A stretch of 64,000 nucleotides of DNA. Source: Eleusine coracana subsp. coracana (Eukaryota; Streptophyta; Magnoliopsida; Poales; Poaceae). A program made the translations under genes and the position numbers. The notes beneath the pieces are model-generated. The model worked only from the letters and a program-made list of their open reading frames with translations, ran no database searches and had not been told where the DNA came from. Numbering within the stretch: position 1 is the first letter of the stretch; the number at the start of each line of letters is the position of its first letter. Positions 46,441 to 57,771 of the stretch are shown piece by piece. The stretch spans positions 35,118,240 to 35,182,239 of the forward strand of contig CM064425.1 of NCBI GenBank assembly GCA_032690845.1, in the 5' to 3' direction.

Positions 46441-48066
46441 TGAAAGTTGTCTAGAGGGGGGTGAATAGGCAAATCTAAAACTCCTACGAAATTGAGCTTA
46501 AACAAATTTATCAGTCTGACCAGCAGTGCCGGTGATAAGTATCGGCACTGTCGATGGGTGATCGGCAATGCCAATGGATGAGCAGAAAATCAAGTGAAAA
46601 CTAGATTTAAGTGGTTTTCACAGTTACTAAGTGATATTTGATAACAACAATGATAGAAAGGAAGTTCTATAACAATAAGAGACAACTAAACAAAGGCTAC
46701 ACAAGCAGATCTAGTAATTTAAGTAAATACAAGAGCAAACCCTAGAGTATGAATAAATAAACAATAAGTAAAATAAAGAGCACACGGAGACATAAGATTT
46801 GTTATCGAAGTTCGGGCTCATAAAGAATCCTACGTCTCCGTTGAGAAGTTCACAAAGGACCGGGTCTCTTTCAACCCTATTCTCACTCAAGCGACCACAA
46901 AGATCGAGCTCAAGTTCTCCACTATCAATTCCCTTGCGGGAGAGTGATACAAACTTCCTGAGGCGTCACCACATAAGTTGGGAGCTCTACGGGCCTTGCT
47001 AACCGTCTAGGAGCAAAGCTCCAAGAGTAATAAGCATAAATCATAAAGATGATTAAATCAAATGCTCAAAAGTGGAATGGTGCTCTTTTCACTAAGAAAC
47101 AATGGCTCACTCAAACCCTAGCTCAAAGAATGAAGCTTTGACTTGGAGAGGAAGAGTGAGGAGAATGAAGCTCAAAAGTGCCAATGATTTTTGGATTGGA
47201 GAGAGGAGGCACGAAGTGGGGTGAGAGCCTTTTATACAAAAGGCTCAAAAAGAGCCGTTGGCCTGTCTGGACACCCCGCACCGGCACTGCCGGTAGGGTT
47301 TCTGACACACTGTCATAGATCTGCAGACAAGGATTCGGCCCGCACCGGCACTGCCGATCAAGACATCGGCACTGCCGATGAGGAAGCCACAGAGAAGACA
47401 AGTGGTCTCTAGAGACCTTGACCGGCACTGTCGATCGCAGTCAGCGAGAGAGTCCGAGGAAAAACAATCTCTGTAGAAGGGGACCGGCACTGCCGATGAG
47501 CTACAGCCAGAGCCAGACAGAGTGACTTTCTGGGAGGACCGACCGGCACTGCCGATCAGGGTGATCAGCACTGTCGGTGAGCAACAACCAGAAAGCCAGA
47601 GAGAACAACCTTATCTGGAAGAAGAGACAGGCACTGCCGATGCTGGCGAGATAGAAGCCAGAGAAGTAACTAGGCATAACAGCGCCTTTGGAAAGGGGGA
47701 TCGGCATTGCCGATAGAGGCCACCGGCACTGCCGATGAAGGCAAAAACAGAGGGCGACAGAGGTGGTTTTTATGGGAAATTTGAGCATTTGACTTTATCA
47801 TATTTGTGAATTATATCCCTCTTGATAGTACGGTTGACCTATACTCAAGAAATAAAAATAAAAACTCCATGATCCTCATTCTTGGTAGATTTTGGACTTC
47901 CAATTAGAGATAAATGACCATCTTCTTTTTCCTTTTTGTTTCAATACCTTTCATTCATCCATTTGAGATAATCATCTACACACATGCTAAATAAAAATAT
48001 TAGTTTATTCTTAATTGTATTGACGCCAATCACCAAAACAAAATTAGGGGCCTAGATGCACTTTCA
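46441..48066 (-). mobile_element. Solo LTR (1.6 kb) inside hAT copy 2
   Basis: TGAAAGTTG...GCACTTTCA, with 6-bp inverted ends, flanked by CACGT (46436-46440) and CACGT (48067-48071). Minus-strand GTATAAAAGG near 47225-47236 is a TATA box. At least ten CGGCACTGCCG-like units lie upstream of it (47275-47740), and some lie at 46520-46575. No internal retroelement sequence. Confidence 0.88.
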
Positions 48067-48177
48067 CACGTGTTGCATTTCAAGTGCCGGGCCGGCTCAA
48101 CAGGCATGCTTAGCCCGTTAGGCACCAAGACCCGTTAGGCACGCTCGACCCAAAAATGCAAAAAAGGCTCAAACACT

Positions 48178-49830
48178 TAACAAAAAGCTTTGTTAGTTCA
48201 ATTCTTACAGTACTGAAATAGGTAGAGTAGTCAACTGAAGTAGAGTCAGAAAGAAGCCTCAAAACACTGTTGAAGCCTCTCATCTTAGCTCTAGGATCCA
48301 ACACAAAAGCAAATGAGTACAGAAAAGGGATTTGAGCCTAATATTTCATATACTTTACCTTCATAGGAACAACAACCTGCCACAAAAACTTGTCACCCTC
48401 ATACTTATGCAAATGTCCACTAATATCAAGCAACTGATGCAACATCAAAGGAGCAGTGGGGTAATAAACACCAGAAAGTGCAACAATAGAATCATAGAAC
48501 TGTCCAAGAAAATCAGAAACCCTTTCAGCAATGTACCAGTCCTCTGGTGCAAGCAATGCTTGCCCATGAATGGACTGGTACTGTCCATTGATGAAAACAC
48601 ACAAAGTGGACCTGTGAGGAAGAAGGTGTTTGAGCATAAGGTATGTGGAATTCCACCTTACATCCATATCCAAGCAAAACTTCCTAGGAGTAGCACCCAT
48701 TGCAAGACAATATGATTTGTATGCAGCAATTCTTTGATTAGAAGAATTCAAAAAAAAAAAAAGATAGCAGTTCTAAAATTCTCAATAACAGGTTTTAAAC
48801 GTTTCAAACCAGACTTGACAATCAAATTGATGATATGGCATGCACATCTTTGATGCAGCAGAAGAGGACCAACATAATCAGAAAATTTAGGAGTCAGCTC
48901 ATCCATAGCATTAGCATTAGAAGATGCATTGTCAAGTGTAATAGAAAAAATTCTATCAGACAAACAATAACATGCTCAATTCTTTCAGTAATGTTCAAAC
49001 CAGAATGAGAACATCAATGAGCCTCATAGCTAGAACCCTTTTCTCTAAAACCCAATCAGAATTAACATAATGAGCAACCACACTAAGATAATCTTCTTTA
49101 GCTTTACCAGACCATATATCAGATGTCAATACAACAGAAGAAACAGTAGACTGCAAGGTTTGCATCAAAGAGCCACGATGATCATTATAGAACTTAACAA
49201 AGTCTCTAGTTGTGCTCTGTCTAGAGACACCAGCATATCTAGGATTATGTGCAATTTTAATGTAACGCTCAAATGCATCAGATTCACCAAAGCAAATAGG
49301 CAGGTCTAAAGCAACAACCAATCTACATAATTCTAGACGAGCAATCTCAGCACTATATTCCCAAGAACGAACAGAGCCATCTGGATTAAACTGAAGCATA
49401 CCTTGAACCCTAGCAGTACGTTCAGATTTAGCAATGCAAGATTTGCGGTGTCGCCTCAAATGACCAGTGCCTCCAGAGCCAATAGCAGAGAGAATACTCT
49501 TACAGTGATGGCACTTAGCTTTGACCTTTACCTTGACGCCATTTACCTCATTGTAGATCGGGTCGAAGTCATCCCAAACGTCTGATGTGCACTTCCTCTC
49601 TTTTGGCTCGTGCTCATGGTACTCCCCGATATAGGTGTCGCCGAAGCAGGAGCACTAGAATCCGTAGCCGTAGCCGATGCAGACGTGTCCTCCTCCTCCG
49701 CGTCGGCTGGTGCAGACGTGCCCGCCGGTGAAGAGCCGCCTGCCGGAGGCCTCGAGCTCGGCGTCGACCCATTGCCGAATAGGAGGTTCTCCGCCAGCCG
49801 TAGCGCCTCGTCGCTCGGATCCAGCGGCAT
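48178..49830 (-). pseudogene. hAT transposase, copy 2, truncated
   Basis: Same domain order as copy 1 up to KMRGFNSVLRLLSDST. It starts MPLDPSDEALRLAENLL at 49830. The BED finger end (GTGHLRRHRKSC) is intact here, unlike copy 1. The core motifs LTSDIWSGKAKEDY, TLDNASSNANAMDEL and RCACHIINLIVKSGLK are present. A T-run expansion near 48753 and other frame changes break it. It shares with copy 1 the TAG after the KYMKY/KYIKY position. The C-terminal dimerisation part is deleted. Confidence 0.88.
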
Positions 49831-50408
49831 GGCTATGGATCTAGCCAGAGCCGGAGCCGAACGACTAGATCTAGCCGGAGCCGGAGTCGGACTAGATCTA
49901 GCACCAAATCATGGCACGCCGGCGAGGCGAGGAGGACGGCGAGGAGGGTGAGGAGGAGGATGACACCTACACTAGCGATCAGGAGGGTGAGGAGTATGGC
50001 GAGGAGGACGAGGGCACGAGGCAAGGAGGATGGCGAGGAGGACGAGGGCACGAGGCTGCGGCGCGGCACGATGCGGGGGAGGGGGGAGGAGCAAAATGAC
50101 CTAGGGTTTAGTTTGGAGCGCGGTCGTTCTTTTATATGAGCGTGGGCAGGATTGGAAGCAGGCCGGGATGGCTTTTGGTGGACCGGGCCATGGCGTGTCA
50201 GGCTGAAATACGGCCCAACGTGCTTAGCCGGGCCGTTGCTTAGGTGGGCTGGGTCGTGCCGCCCGCCGTGCCCACCCCTCGGCACAGGCACGACACGATG
50301 GCTAGTGCCGAGCCAGCCCGACCCATAATTGTTTCGAGCCGTGTCGGATTTGAGCCATGCTTTTTTTTTGTGGGCACCGTGCTGGCCCGGCCTATCTGGC
50401 CATGTTTA

Positions 50409-53294
50409 GGTCGGGGTCGGAAACTTGGAGGCTGCCTTGCGCTGAAGGGCTGCGACTTTCGTGTGCCCTTCTATATGCCGATATGTGTGCCTGCGTATTT
50501 GTTAGCTAGGAAAAAAAATTGATAAAAAAAATATCAGAGGTCACTGATAAACACGATATTTCAGAAATATCGGTGATTTCGGCAAATAAAAATAATTATT
50601 TTTCAAATTTTTTTGCATTATTTGAAAAAAAACCTTAAATCTAAAAACTATCATAGTTACAAATATAATTAAAGTAGTTTTCATTAGTTAAATATAGTCA
50701 ATGATAAAATTTCGACGATAAAAATTATATTAGAATAAATACGGTATTTCGGGTATATGGGTGAAATTTCGTCGAATTTTTTTTCCAGCTTGTCAGCCAT
50801 CGAGTGCATCCTCTCACCATGAACAGGGCCCACTATTGTTCTTCCCCCTCGTTGCCTAACGCCAGAGCTCGGACCCAAACGGTGCCATCAGCCTGTCGCC
50901 CAGATCGCCCCACTCTCCGGTTCAGCTCCGCCAACGGGGATCGATTTGACGGCTGCTTGACAAGGAAAAGTCGATTGGATTCCAAGGAGCTCATGTTCGG
51001 AGGCCAGAACCTCGATTTGGTTAGCCACAAGTCATCCTGGCGGGTCCTCAAGTTAGGCGGTATCGTTTTGTGCCTTGCCTGGCAGCAAATTCAGGTTTGA
51101 TGACATGGCTGCTTTGAACACGAAGGATTTAGTTAGGAATCTCCTTTTAGTTGATTGTAGCAAGAACAATTTTTTAACTCGCAATCGTTGTCTGTTTCAC
51201 TCTACTTCGTTCGTGAGAAATTCCTTGCAGGATTTGTTCTTTCCCTGAGGATGAGCTCGACCTTGCTGCCGCCCAAGTGGAGGTTCAGGTCGCCGTTTGA
51301 TCTCTGCACTATCCCAGTTCCCGATCGAGTCTTGCACCTGTTGAGCAAACTTCTATGGCGTCTGGATTGAAAAAGGCAGGGAACGGAACTGCTCGACGGT
51401 GTCGCGGGGGTGAGAGAGAAAACTGACGGTCCCGCGGCTGGTGTTAGACGGAAAGAAAATGATGGGTCCGGCTCTAGACATGGAACGGACTGGATACCTC
51501 CACGTGGAAGGGCACATCGATCGGGGATGCGGCTTCCCTGCTCCAGTTGCCTGCTCCCGTGCGTGCACCCGTCAGCACCCGTCAGGTGTCGTTTTTTTAT
51601 TCATTGTTTGTTTGGCGTGGCCCAGAAACCATAAAACAGTGGACCCGTAATCTAAACGACTTCCTCAATTCGCTCCTAAACATCGTGAAATCAAACATTA
51701 TTCATCCCCGTCACTGCTCCGAGCTCCCAAGACAACAATGACGATCATGGCCTTGGACTGAAGAACCTCTCAAATGTCAGATCGAAGCAAATTAACCTCC
51801 TCTGATGGAATTCCAGGGACTCACAATGCCCAAACCAAACAGAGACCACCGTTGTGAATGTGAGATGCCCTGCTGCCCCCCTTCCTTCCAGCGTGTGTGC
51901 CGCCTTGGTCTTGTTGGTCATAGCCACTGTCATTCAGAGCCTCGTGGTGATGTTACACAACCGACATGATCCTCCTTGACGGGCACGCTCTCAATCTCTC
52001 ATCTTCGTCTCTGAGCGACAGTTTAACTTCGAGTTTTCTCCCCACACGCGGAGGTGCTGGCCTTCTTTCTGTTCATCAGCGAAACCGTAAAGTTGAACAG
52101 TGAGAACAACTATGAGTAGGTTGGTTGGATTGGGACAAACCGTTTCTGTGTCTCCTCCTCCAACTCCGACACACGCCGGCAATTGCTTCGGGAGTCCGAT
52201 CTCCGACGCATTCACGCATGCATGCAACTCAGCAACTGCCCGTCGTCTGGATTGTTCCCGTCTGTCCTCCTGCCGCCGTGCCTGGAGCCCAGGACGTGCC
52301 GGCGCGCAACGTACCAGGAGTTCGTAGGTCGAAGTAACAAGGACTTGACGGTTTCTGGGCCACGCCAAACAAGCAACGAATACAAAAACGACATCTGGCG
52401 GGAGCACGCACGGGAGCAGGTAACGGGAGCAGGGAAGCCGCATTCATGGATCGGCACATACAGCCGAAACAGGGAAGCCGCGGCCGCGCCAAAGGCCGTC
52501 TGCGTCTTTTTCGGCTCCTGCCTCCACCGCCCCATCCTCGTCGACCTGGAGATCGAGAAAGACGCAAGCGACCAACGCAGGTGAGCGCCGTTGGCTTCGG
52601 CTTGGACGCGCAGGCGACGGTTGCGGCTGCGATTGGGACAACTCGATGACGGCGGCGGCGGGTGGACTATAACGAGGTTGCCGCCGAGGCATGTTCGTCT
52701 TCATCTCTCCCTGTCGTCATCCCATTTTAATCCCCATTCTCTCTTCATCTACTTCTGTCTCTAATCTGTAGACCCCCTCCCGTTCTCATCATCTTCGCCA
52801 TTTATTCCTGCTGGTTACTTAATTACTAGCCACGATTAGGTCACCTAGATCCGTTTATAGTGAGTTTATTATTCCGGTTCATGATTTTTGCTCCACTTCC
52901 AAACCAGAATGGAGACTGAGACAAGTGTCTGTACGATCTCTCTCGAAGCTAGCGTGTAGTGTATTTGCAATTACAGGTTGCTGTCTGTCTGCTTGTTCGT
53001 CGACAGGCTTAACAATCTTCTCATTATTTTGCAAGGCATCCTGCACGATATTACATGTAGGAGCAAACCATTATGCAACACATTAAGATTTATCGGGCAC
53101 CAATGAGTTTAATATTCCAGAAGTGTTTGTCAAACAGTCCTGGTACACCACTGAAACATTTAGATGGACTACAACAACACACAAATGATCTGCAGGTTTA
53201 TGTTTCTGCTTCTTCAGGTGTGGGTTAACTGAGTGGCCGGTATGGGTAGATGTGGAAGTAAAGGGAGAGATGCAGAGGTAAAAGATCGGATGGT
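50409..53294. other. Low-repeat region without a supported gene
   Basis: 50500-50790 is very AT-rich. 50800-52700 is GC-richer with overlapping short frames on both strands but no recognised domain. It contains the inverted repeat at 51527-52443. 52700-53290 looks like leader/intron DNA upstream of the possible gene at 53295 (pyrimidine-rich tract and CTGTAG acceptor-like site near 52770). Confidence 0.45.
51527..52443. repeat. Inverted repeat with about 100-bp arms
   Basis: Arms 51527-51630 (ATGCGGCTTCCCTGCTCC...) and 52350-52443 are reverse complements at roughly 85 percent by eye, around a 719-bp spacer. Both arms contain TTTGGCGTGGCCCAGAAACC in the corresponding orientation. Confidence 0.85.
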
Positions 53295-54149
53295 ATGATG
53301 GCACAAGCTGCTGTCGAGTCCGCTCTCAATGGTGATGCACTGGTTGGGAGGCCGTCAGTGGCTCCAAGGATGAAGAGGTTGATGCCTTCAGTGCTGAGAG
53401 TAACTCCTTGCTTCCCCTGACTTTAGTTTCAATATATTGGAAGGGCATGCTTTGTCAAATGTAACATATTTCAGGAGATCTCAACCTATGCCTTACTATA
53501 ATGTTTTTTTTTTGACATGTTACACCTGCTAATATCTGTGGGAGTTTAATGTGATAAAAATGCACTATCTGATCAGAACTTATTCAGTCCGTATCCTTGT
53601 TGCTGTGCTTTCAGAGTTTCACCTTAATGTTAATGGATTAGCTTGCTATATTATGACGGCCTAGTTAGATGTCCTAATGGACAAGCATATAATATGGGGC
53701 ATACAAATGCCATGCATCTTTCTTGGTTATTTAGCTGTAGTATAATGCAAAATTGGCTGGATAATCACTTCAAGTGCATTTTTTTGAGAATGATGTTTTG
53801 TTGCCTTATCTGAATGTGTTGACGGCAAGGATATTTCGAGGACAGTTGACAGAAACCCGTCTGAACCTCTACTATAGTACTACTGGAACAAATCCTGGTT
53901 TAAGCATTTTTTATATTATATATAGGTCTGTGTGGAGAGTGAAAATATTCACATCCTGCTATAAGCATTGTATAATACATAGATGAAAATACTCCAATTA
54001 TAAGCATGACATAGTACCATGTGCAGTTAAACACTGGAAACATGTCAATAACCGATGATCATCTGTTGTAGGGTGAGCAATTGAAACGGCGTACCGATGA
54101 AAAGCCTCCCAGTGATCAGTTACCCTCTTCTGCTGCATTTTCCTTGTAA
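53295..54149 (+). CDS. Possible two-exon gene for a 60-residue protein
   Basis: Exon 1 53295-53399 (MMAQAAVESALNGDALVG...) ends CTGAGA/GTAACT. Exon 2 54072-54149 begins after TGTTGTAG and ends TTTTCCTTGTAA. The join is in phase 0 and gives 60 residues: an N-terminal acidic helix, a basic middle (APRMKRLMPSVLR, KRRTDEK) and a Ser/Ala C-terminal end. An acceptor-like TTCTTCAG at about 53218 suggests an upstream noncoding exon. I recognise no family. Codon-like composition and the clean phase-0 join are the only support, so a chance ORF is possible. Confidence 0.4.
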
Positions 54150-54568
54150 TTAGCCTTGGTGATATTTCTGCTAGGCCCTTTTTTTCCCCCTGACAAAGTT
54201 GACAATTATCTTATGGTTGTACGTCAAGCAAATGGACTTCAAAATACAGAACAACAAAAAATATCCAAATTCATCAGCACTCGTGTTACAGAGATGTTCC
54301 CTGTGAAAAAAACAAGAAACATTGGAAAAGAAAACTTAAAGGTTAGAATTTAAGATTCGACTCATTGGTTGTACTTAAAGATAATTCCCTCTGGCCATTG
54401 AAAATTTCTTGTTTGCCATCCAAATAAAATTATGATTCCTTCAGTGCCACTTTCGCTAATTTAGCCCTCTAAACAAGTTAAATGACATGTGCGAAGATGA
54501 AATTGCCCCTAGGATAATACGCATGTTGCTTGAGAAAGACCATTACATGCAAAAGCAAATGAAGACGC

Positions 54569-54685
54569 CAATTGACATAGTAGCAATAAAATGTGATAAT
54601 ATTCTCCCAAAAAGATCAAGAATAGTGGTATGCCACTTACCACTATTCTTGAGCAATTGACATATTAGCAATAAAATGTGATAAT
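54569..54685. repeat. 32-bp direct repeats flanking a 15-bp perfect hairpin
   Basis: CAATTGACATAGTAGCAATA... (54569-54600) recurs with one change at 54654-54685. Between them 54616-54630 and 54638-54652 are exact inverted copies (TCAAGAATAGTGGTA) with a 7-nt loop. Confidence 0.95.
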
Positions 54686-54995
54686 TTTTTCTGTGCATAG
54701 AACATTGCGTAAAATTGCTAGAAATTTAATGATGATGTCTCTGAATAAATAGAACCACCAGGAAATTTATTTAGAGATTTTAATATTAATTTTGGGATAA
54801 TTTCGCTACATATGAATAATTTTTTACCAAAGTTGACTTTATTTATATGCTGTACCCATTAATTATGTTTATTTCGTTTATGTCCACTAATTTCTAACCA
54901 AAGGAGTTCTTGGCTTAGCTTGAAGAGCATTTCAAAGGATCTACTAAGGCACTTGCTAGCACTCTCATGACCAAAATGATGCACACTAAGTATGA

Positions 54996-55705
54996 CAGTG
55001 AGGAAAGTGTTAGAGAGCACATCATGAAGTGAATTGATGATGCAAATCAGTTGAAGGACCTTAGCATGACTCTTTTTGATGATTACCAAGTGCACTACAT
55101 CATGTCTTATCTCCATTTTGTCTAAGAACTTCAAGATTAACTATAATGAAAGTGATAAGAAGTGAAGTCTGACCGAACTCACAGCAAAATGCAGCAATGG
55201 GGAAGAAAGGTTGCGGACTGAGAATAAGGATTATGTGAACCTTATCACTTGGGAGCTTAAGAAGAATTATAGTTATGGGAAGGGCAACAAATCTGGTGTA
55301 AAGATTCAGCGAAACAAGAAGAACAAGGGCAAGACTGGATCATAAGGAGTGGGGTGACCATAAAGAATCTTGCCCTTGTTCTTCTTGTTGTGTTGAATCT
55401 TTACACCAGATTTGTTGCTCTTCCCATAGCTATAATTCTTCCTAAGCTCCTAAGTGATAAGGTTCACATAATCCTTATTCTCAGCCCGCAGCCTTTCTTC
55501 CTCATCGCTGCATTTTGCTATGACCTCAGTCAGACTCCACTTCTTATCACTTCCATTTAATCTTGAAGTTCTCAAAGACAGAAGGGAGAGAAGCCATGAT
55601 GTAGTGCACTTGGTAATCATCAGGAAGAGTCATGCCAAGGTTCTTTAACTGATTTGCAGCATCAATTAACTTCATGATGTGCTCTATAACACTTTTGTTG
55701 CAATA
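54996..55705. repeat. Long inverted repeat of Copia gag sequence (hairpin)
   Basis: Arms 54996-55333 and 55369-55705 with a 35-bp loop. Both encode the same gag stretch; in the right arm, read on the minus strand, DDYQVHYIMASLPSVFENF is well preserved. Identity is about 85-90 percent by eye and higher near the loop. A transcript would fold into a nearly 340-bp stem. Confidence 0.93.
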
Positions 55706-55762
55706 AGAAGGGCCATAAGAAGAGAGATTCAAGGCTTAGCTTGCCAAGAGAGGTAATAATAA

Positions 55763-57770
55763 TGATTGTATTTCCTTTGTTGATGACTCTCTTTTTACAC
55801 ATTATTTCTCTAAAACATGGTGGATTGATTCTGGTGCAACTGTCCATGTTACTAATTCCTCACAGGGATTGCTTATGATCCAAACCATCATAAAGAGGGA
55901 GCAGAGTGGCTAATGGCCATGAAGCTCAAGTTGAAGCCATCGGGACCCTCCCACTAGTTCTTCATAACGGCTTTGTCCTTAGATTGAATAATGTTTTTTA
56001 CGTACCTAGTTTAAAGAGAAACCTTATTTCTATTTCTAGATTAGATGATGATGGTTTTGAGTGTAATTTTGGGAATAACAAATGTTTGCTTAAGTTTAAT
56101 GATGAATTTGTTGGTATTGCATTAAGGAAATACATGCTTTATTTGTTGTCCCTTAACGATTTCCATGTGATGAATGTGTGTGATGTCACCAATAAGGATA
56201 AGAGAAGTGCTAATAAGATAATGAGAATTCATCAAAGTTGTGGCATTGTTGTTTAGGCCATATTTCGAGGGAGAGAATGAAACGTCTCACTAAGGAAGAG
56301 GTACTTCATCTATTAGACTTCTCTAATTTAGATCACTATATTGAATGTATTAAAGGGATCACTGTCTTAGAGATTATTCTCACCGATATATGTGGTACTT
56401 TTAATATTAAATCAATTGATCATTTTAATTCTTTCATTATGATTTCTCTTGCTATGGATATATTTTTCCTATACGCGAATGATTTGGGGCGCTTGATAAA
56501 TTGAAAGTTTTTAAGGTTGAAGTAGAAAATCAGCATAATGTAAAAATGAAAGTAGTGCGATCAGACAGAGGCGGAGAATATTATGGAATGCACGCTCTTT
56601 ATGGACAAATTTCCAGTCCTTTTGCTAAGTATTTTCAAGAAAATGGCATAGTCACTCAATATTCAACTCGGGCGAACCTCACAAAATGGCATGTCTGAGA
56701 GATGCAACCGCACATTAAAGGACATGGTGTAGAGCATGCTTATTAATTCTATGTTGCTAGTAAGTTTATGGATGGAGGCATTAAAGACCACCGCACACAT
56801 AATTAATCGTGTTCCTTCTAAGTCAGTCTCTAAGACCCTTTACGAATTATGGATTGGTAGGAAACCGAGCATAAATTATTTGCCCATGTGGTGCTGTCCG
56901 ATCAAAGCCAAATTATTTAATCCACATATTGGAAAGCTGGATTCTAAGACTATAAGTTGTCATTTTATCGGTTACCCTTAAAGTCTAAAGGGTATCGATT
57001 TTATTGTCCAAATAAAGCCACTAAATTTGTCGAGACTAGACACGCTATTTTCTTGGAATATAATGGAAGCTCAGTGGCTAGGGAAATTAATCCTGAGCAA
57101 ATTCAGAATAATGTTGCGCCACCGATGACTCAAAATTAATTTATTCCCGTGCAAGAAACTGTGGTTGCACCTCCAGTGGTAAATGCGTCGTTGACTAATG
57201 AATTTGAGGTTGCACCTACCATTAATGAAAATGGAGGAGTGCACATGGAAATTGAGCATAACAGTGAGGACATCGCGGAGGATGGGATGCCACTTGCTAA
57301 TGAACAATTAGTGGAACCTCAACATGCCCCCGCTGAAAATAATGAACCTCAACCCGTTAGAAGGTCACTACAAGAAAGAAAGTCTATCATTTCAAATGAT
57401 TATGTTGTATATATGAATGAGGACATGTATGACATAGGTAAAGTGGATGATCCAATAACGTATAAGGGATCCATGATGAGTGAAAACTCCATTAAGTGAT
57501 GTGAAGCTATGGACGATGAGCTAAGGTCTATGAGTTGTAATGACATCTGGGACTTAGTCGAAATTCCTACTGGAGCCAAAAAGGTAGGCTGTAAACAGGT
57601 CTACAAAACGAAATATGACTTCAAAGGGAAAATCGAACGGTTCAAGGCAAGACTTGTGGCTAAAGGCTTACACAAAGAGAGGGGATTGATTATACTGAGA
57701 TTTTCTCTTCCGTCTCAAAGATGGATACATTCACTTGTAGCTCATAATGATTTGAGTTGCATCAGATGGA
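55763..57770 (+). pseudogene. Copia pol remnant: protease, integrase, start of RT
   Basis: Protease: WWIDSGATVHVTNS near 55822-55860. Pre-integrase: NVFYVPSLKRNLISISRL and, after a frame change, a WHCCLGHISRERMKRL box. Integrase core: LTDICGTFNIKS, then VRSDRGGEYYG (D of the second catalytic position) and FAKYFQENGIVTQYS; downstream ALKTTAHIINRVPSK and SCHFIGYP. The variable linker follows (57149-57499), then the first RT motif, CKQVYKTKYDFKGKIERFKA, at about 57590-57660. The sequence ends at about 57770 before the RT catalytic YVDD. At least five frame changes or stops. It would have supplied replication enzymes; it is dead. Confidence 0.85.
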
Positions 57771-57771
57771 T

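Larger units (their letters stand above)
46289..50408 (-). mobile_element. hAT DNA transposon, copy 2, interrupted by a solo LTR
   Basis: Plus-strand ends TAGTGATGGCCAAATGGGCC and GATAGGCC-type right end finishing GGCCATGTTTA are the same termini as copy 1. Flanks are GGCCGGGG (46281-46288) and GGTCGGGG (50409-50416), an 8-bp duplication with one change. Without the solo LTR it is about 2.49 kb. Relative to copy 1 it lacks 850 bp (33071-33920 of copy 1), removing the dimerisation domain. Confidence 0.9.
54780..57770 (+). mobile_element. Degenerate Ty1-copia retrotransposon, no LTRs found
   Basis: Plus-strand gag fragment (54890-55340), its inverted copy (55369-55705), then protease, integrase and the beginning of RT, cut off at about 57770 by an LTR. 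Stops and frameshifts throughout. I could not find flanking LTRs. Confidence 0.8.

Noticed and set aside
47123..47788. Frames with repeated RQCR units (minus)
   Set aside because: Translation of CGGCACTGCCG-type repeats in the solo LTR, not cysteine-rich peptides.
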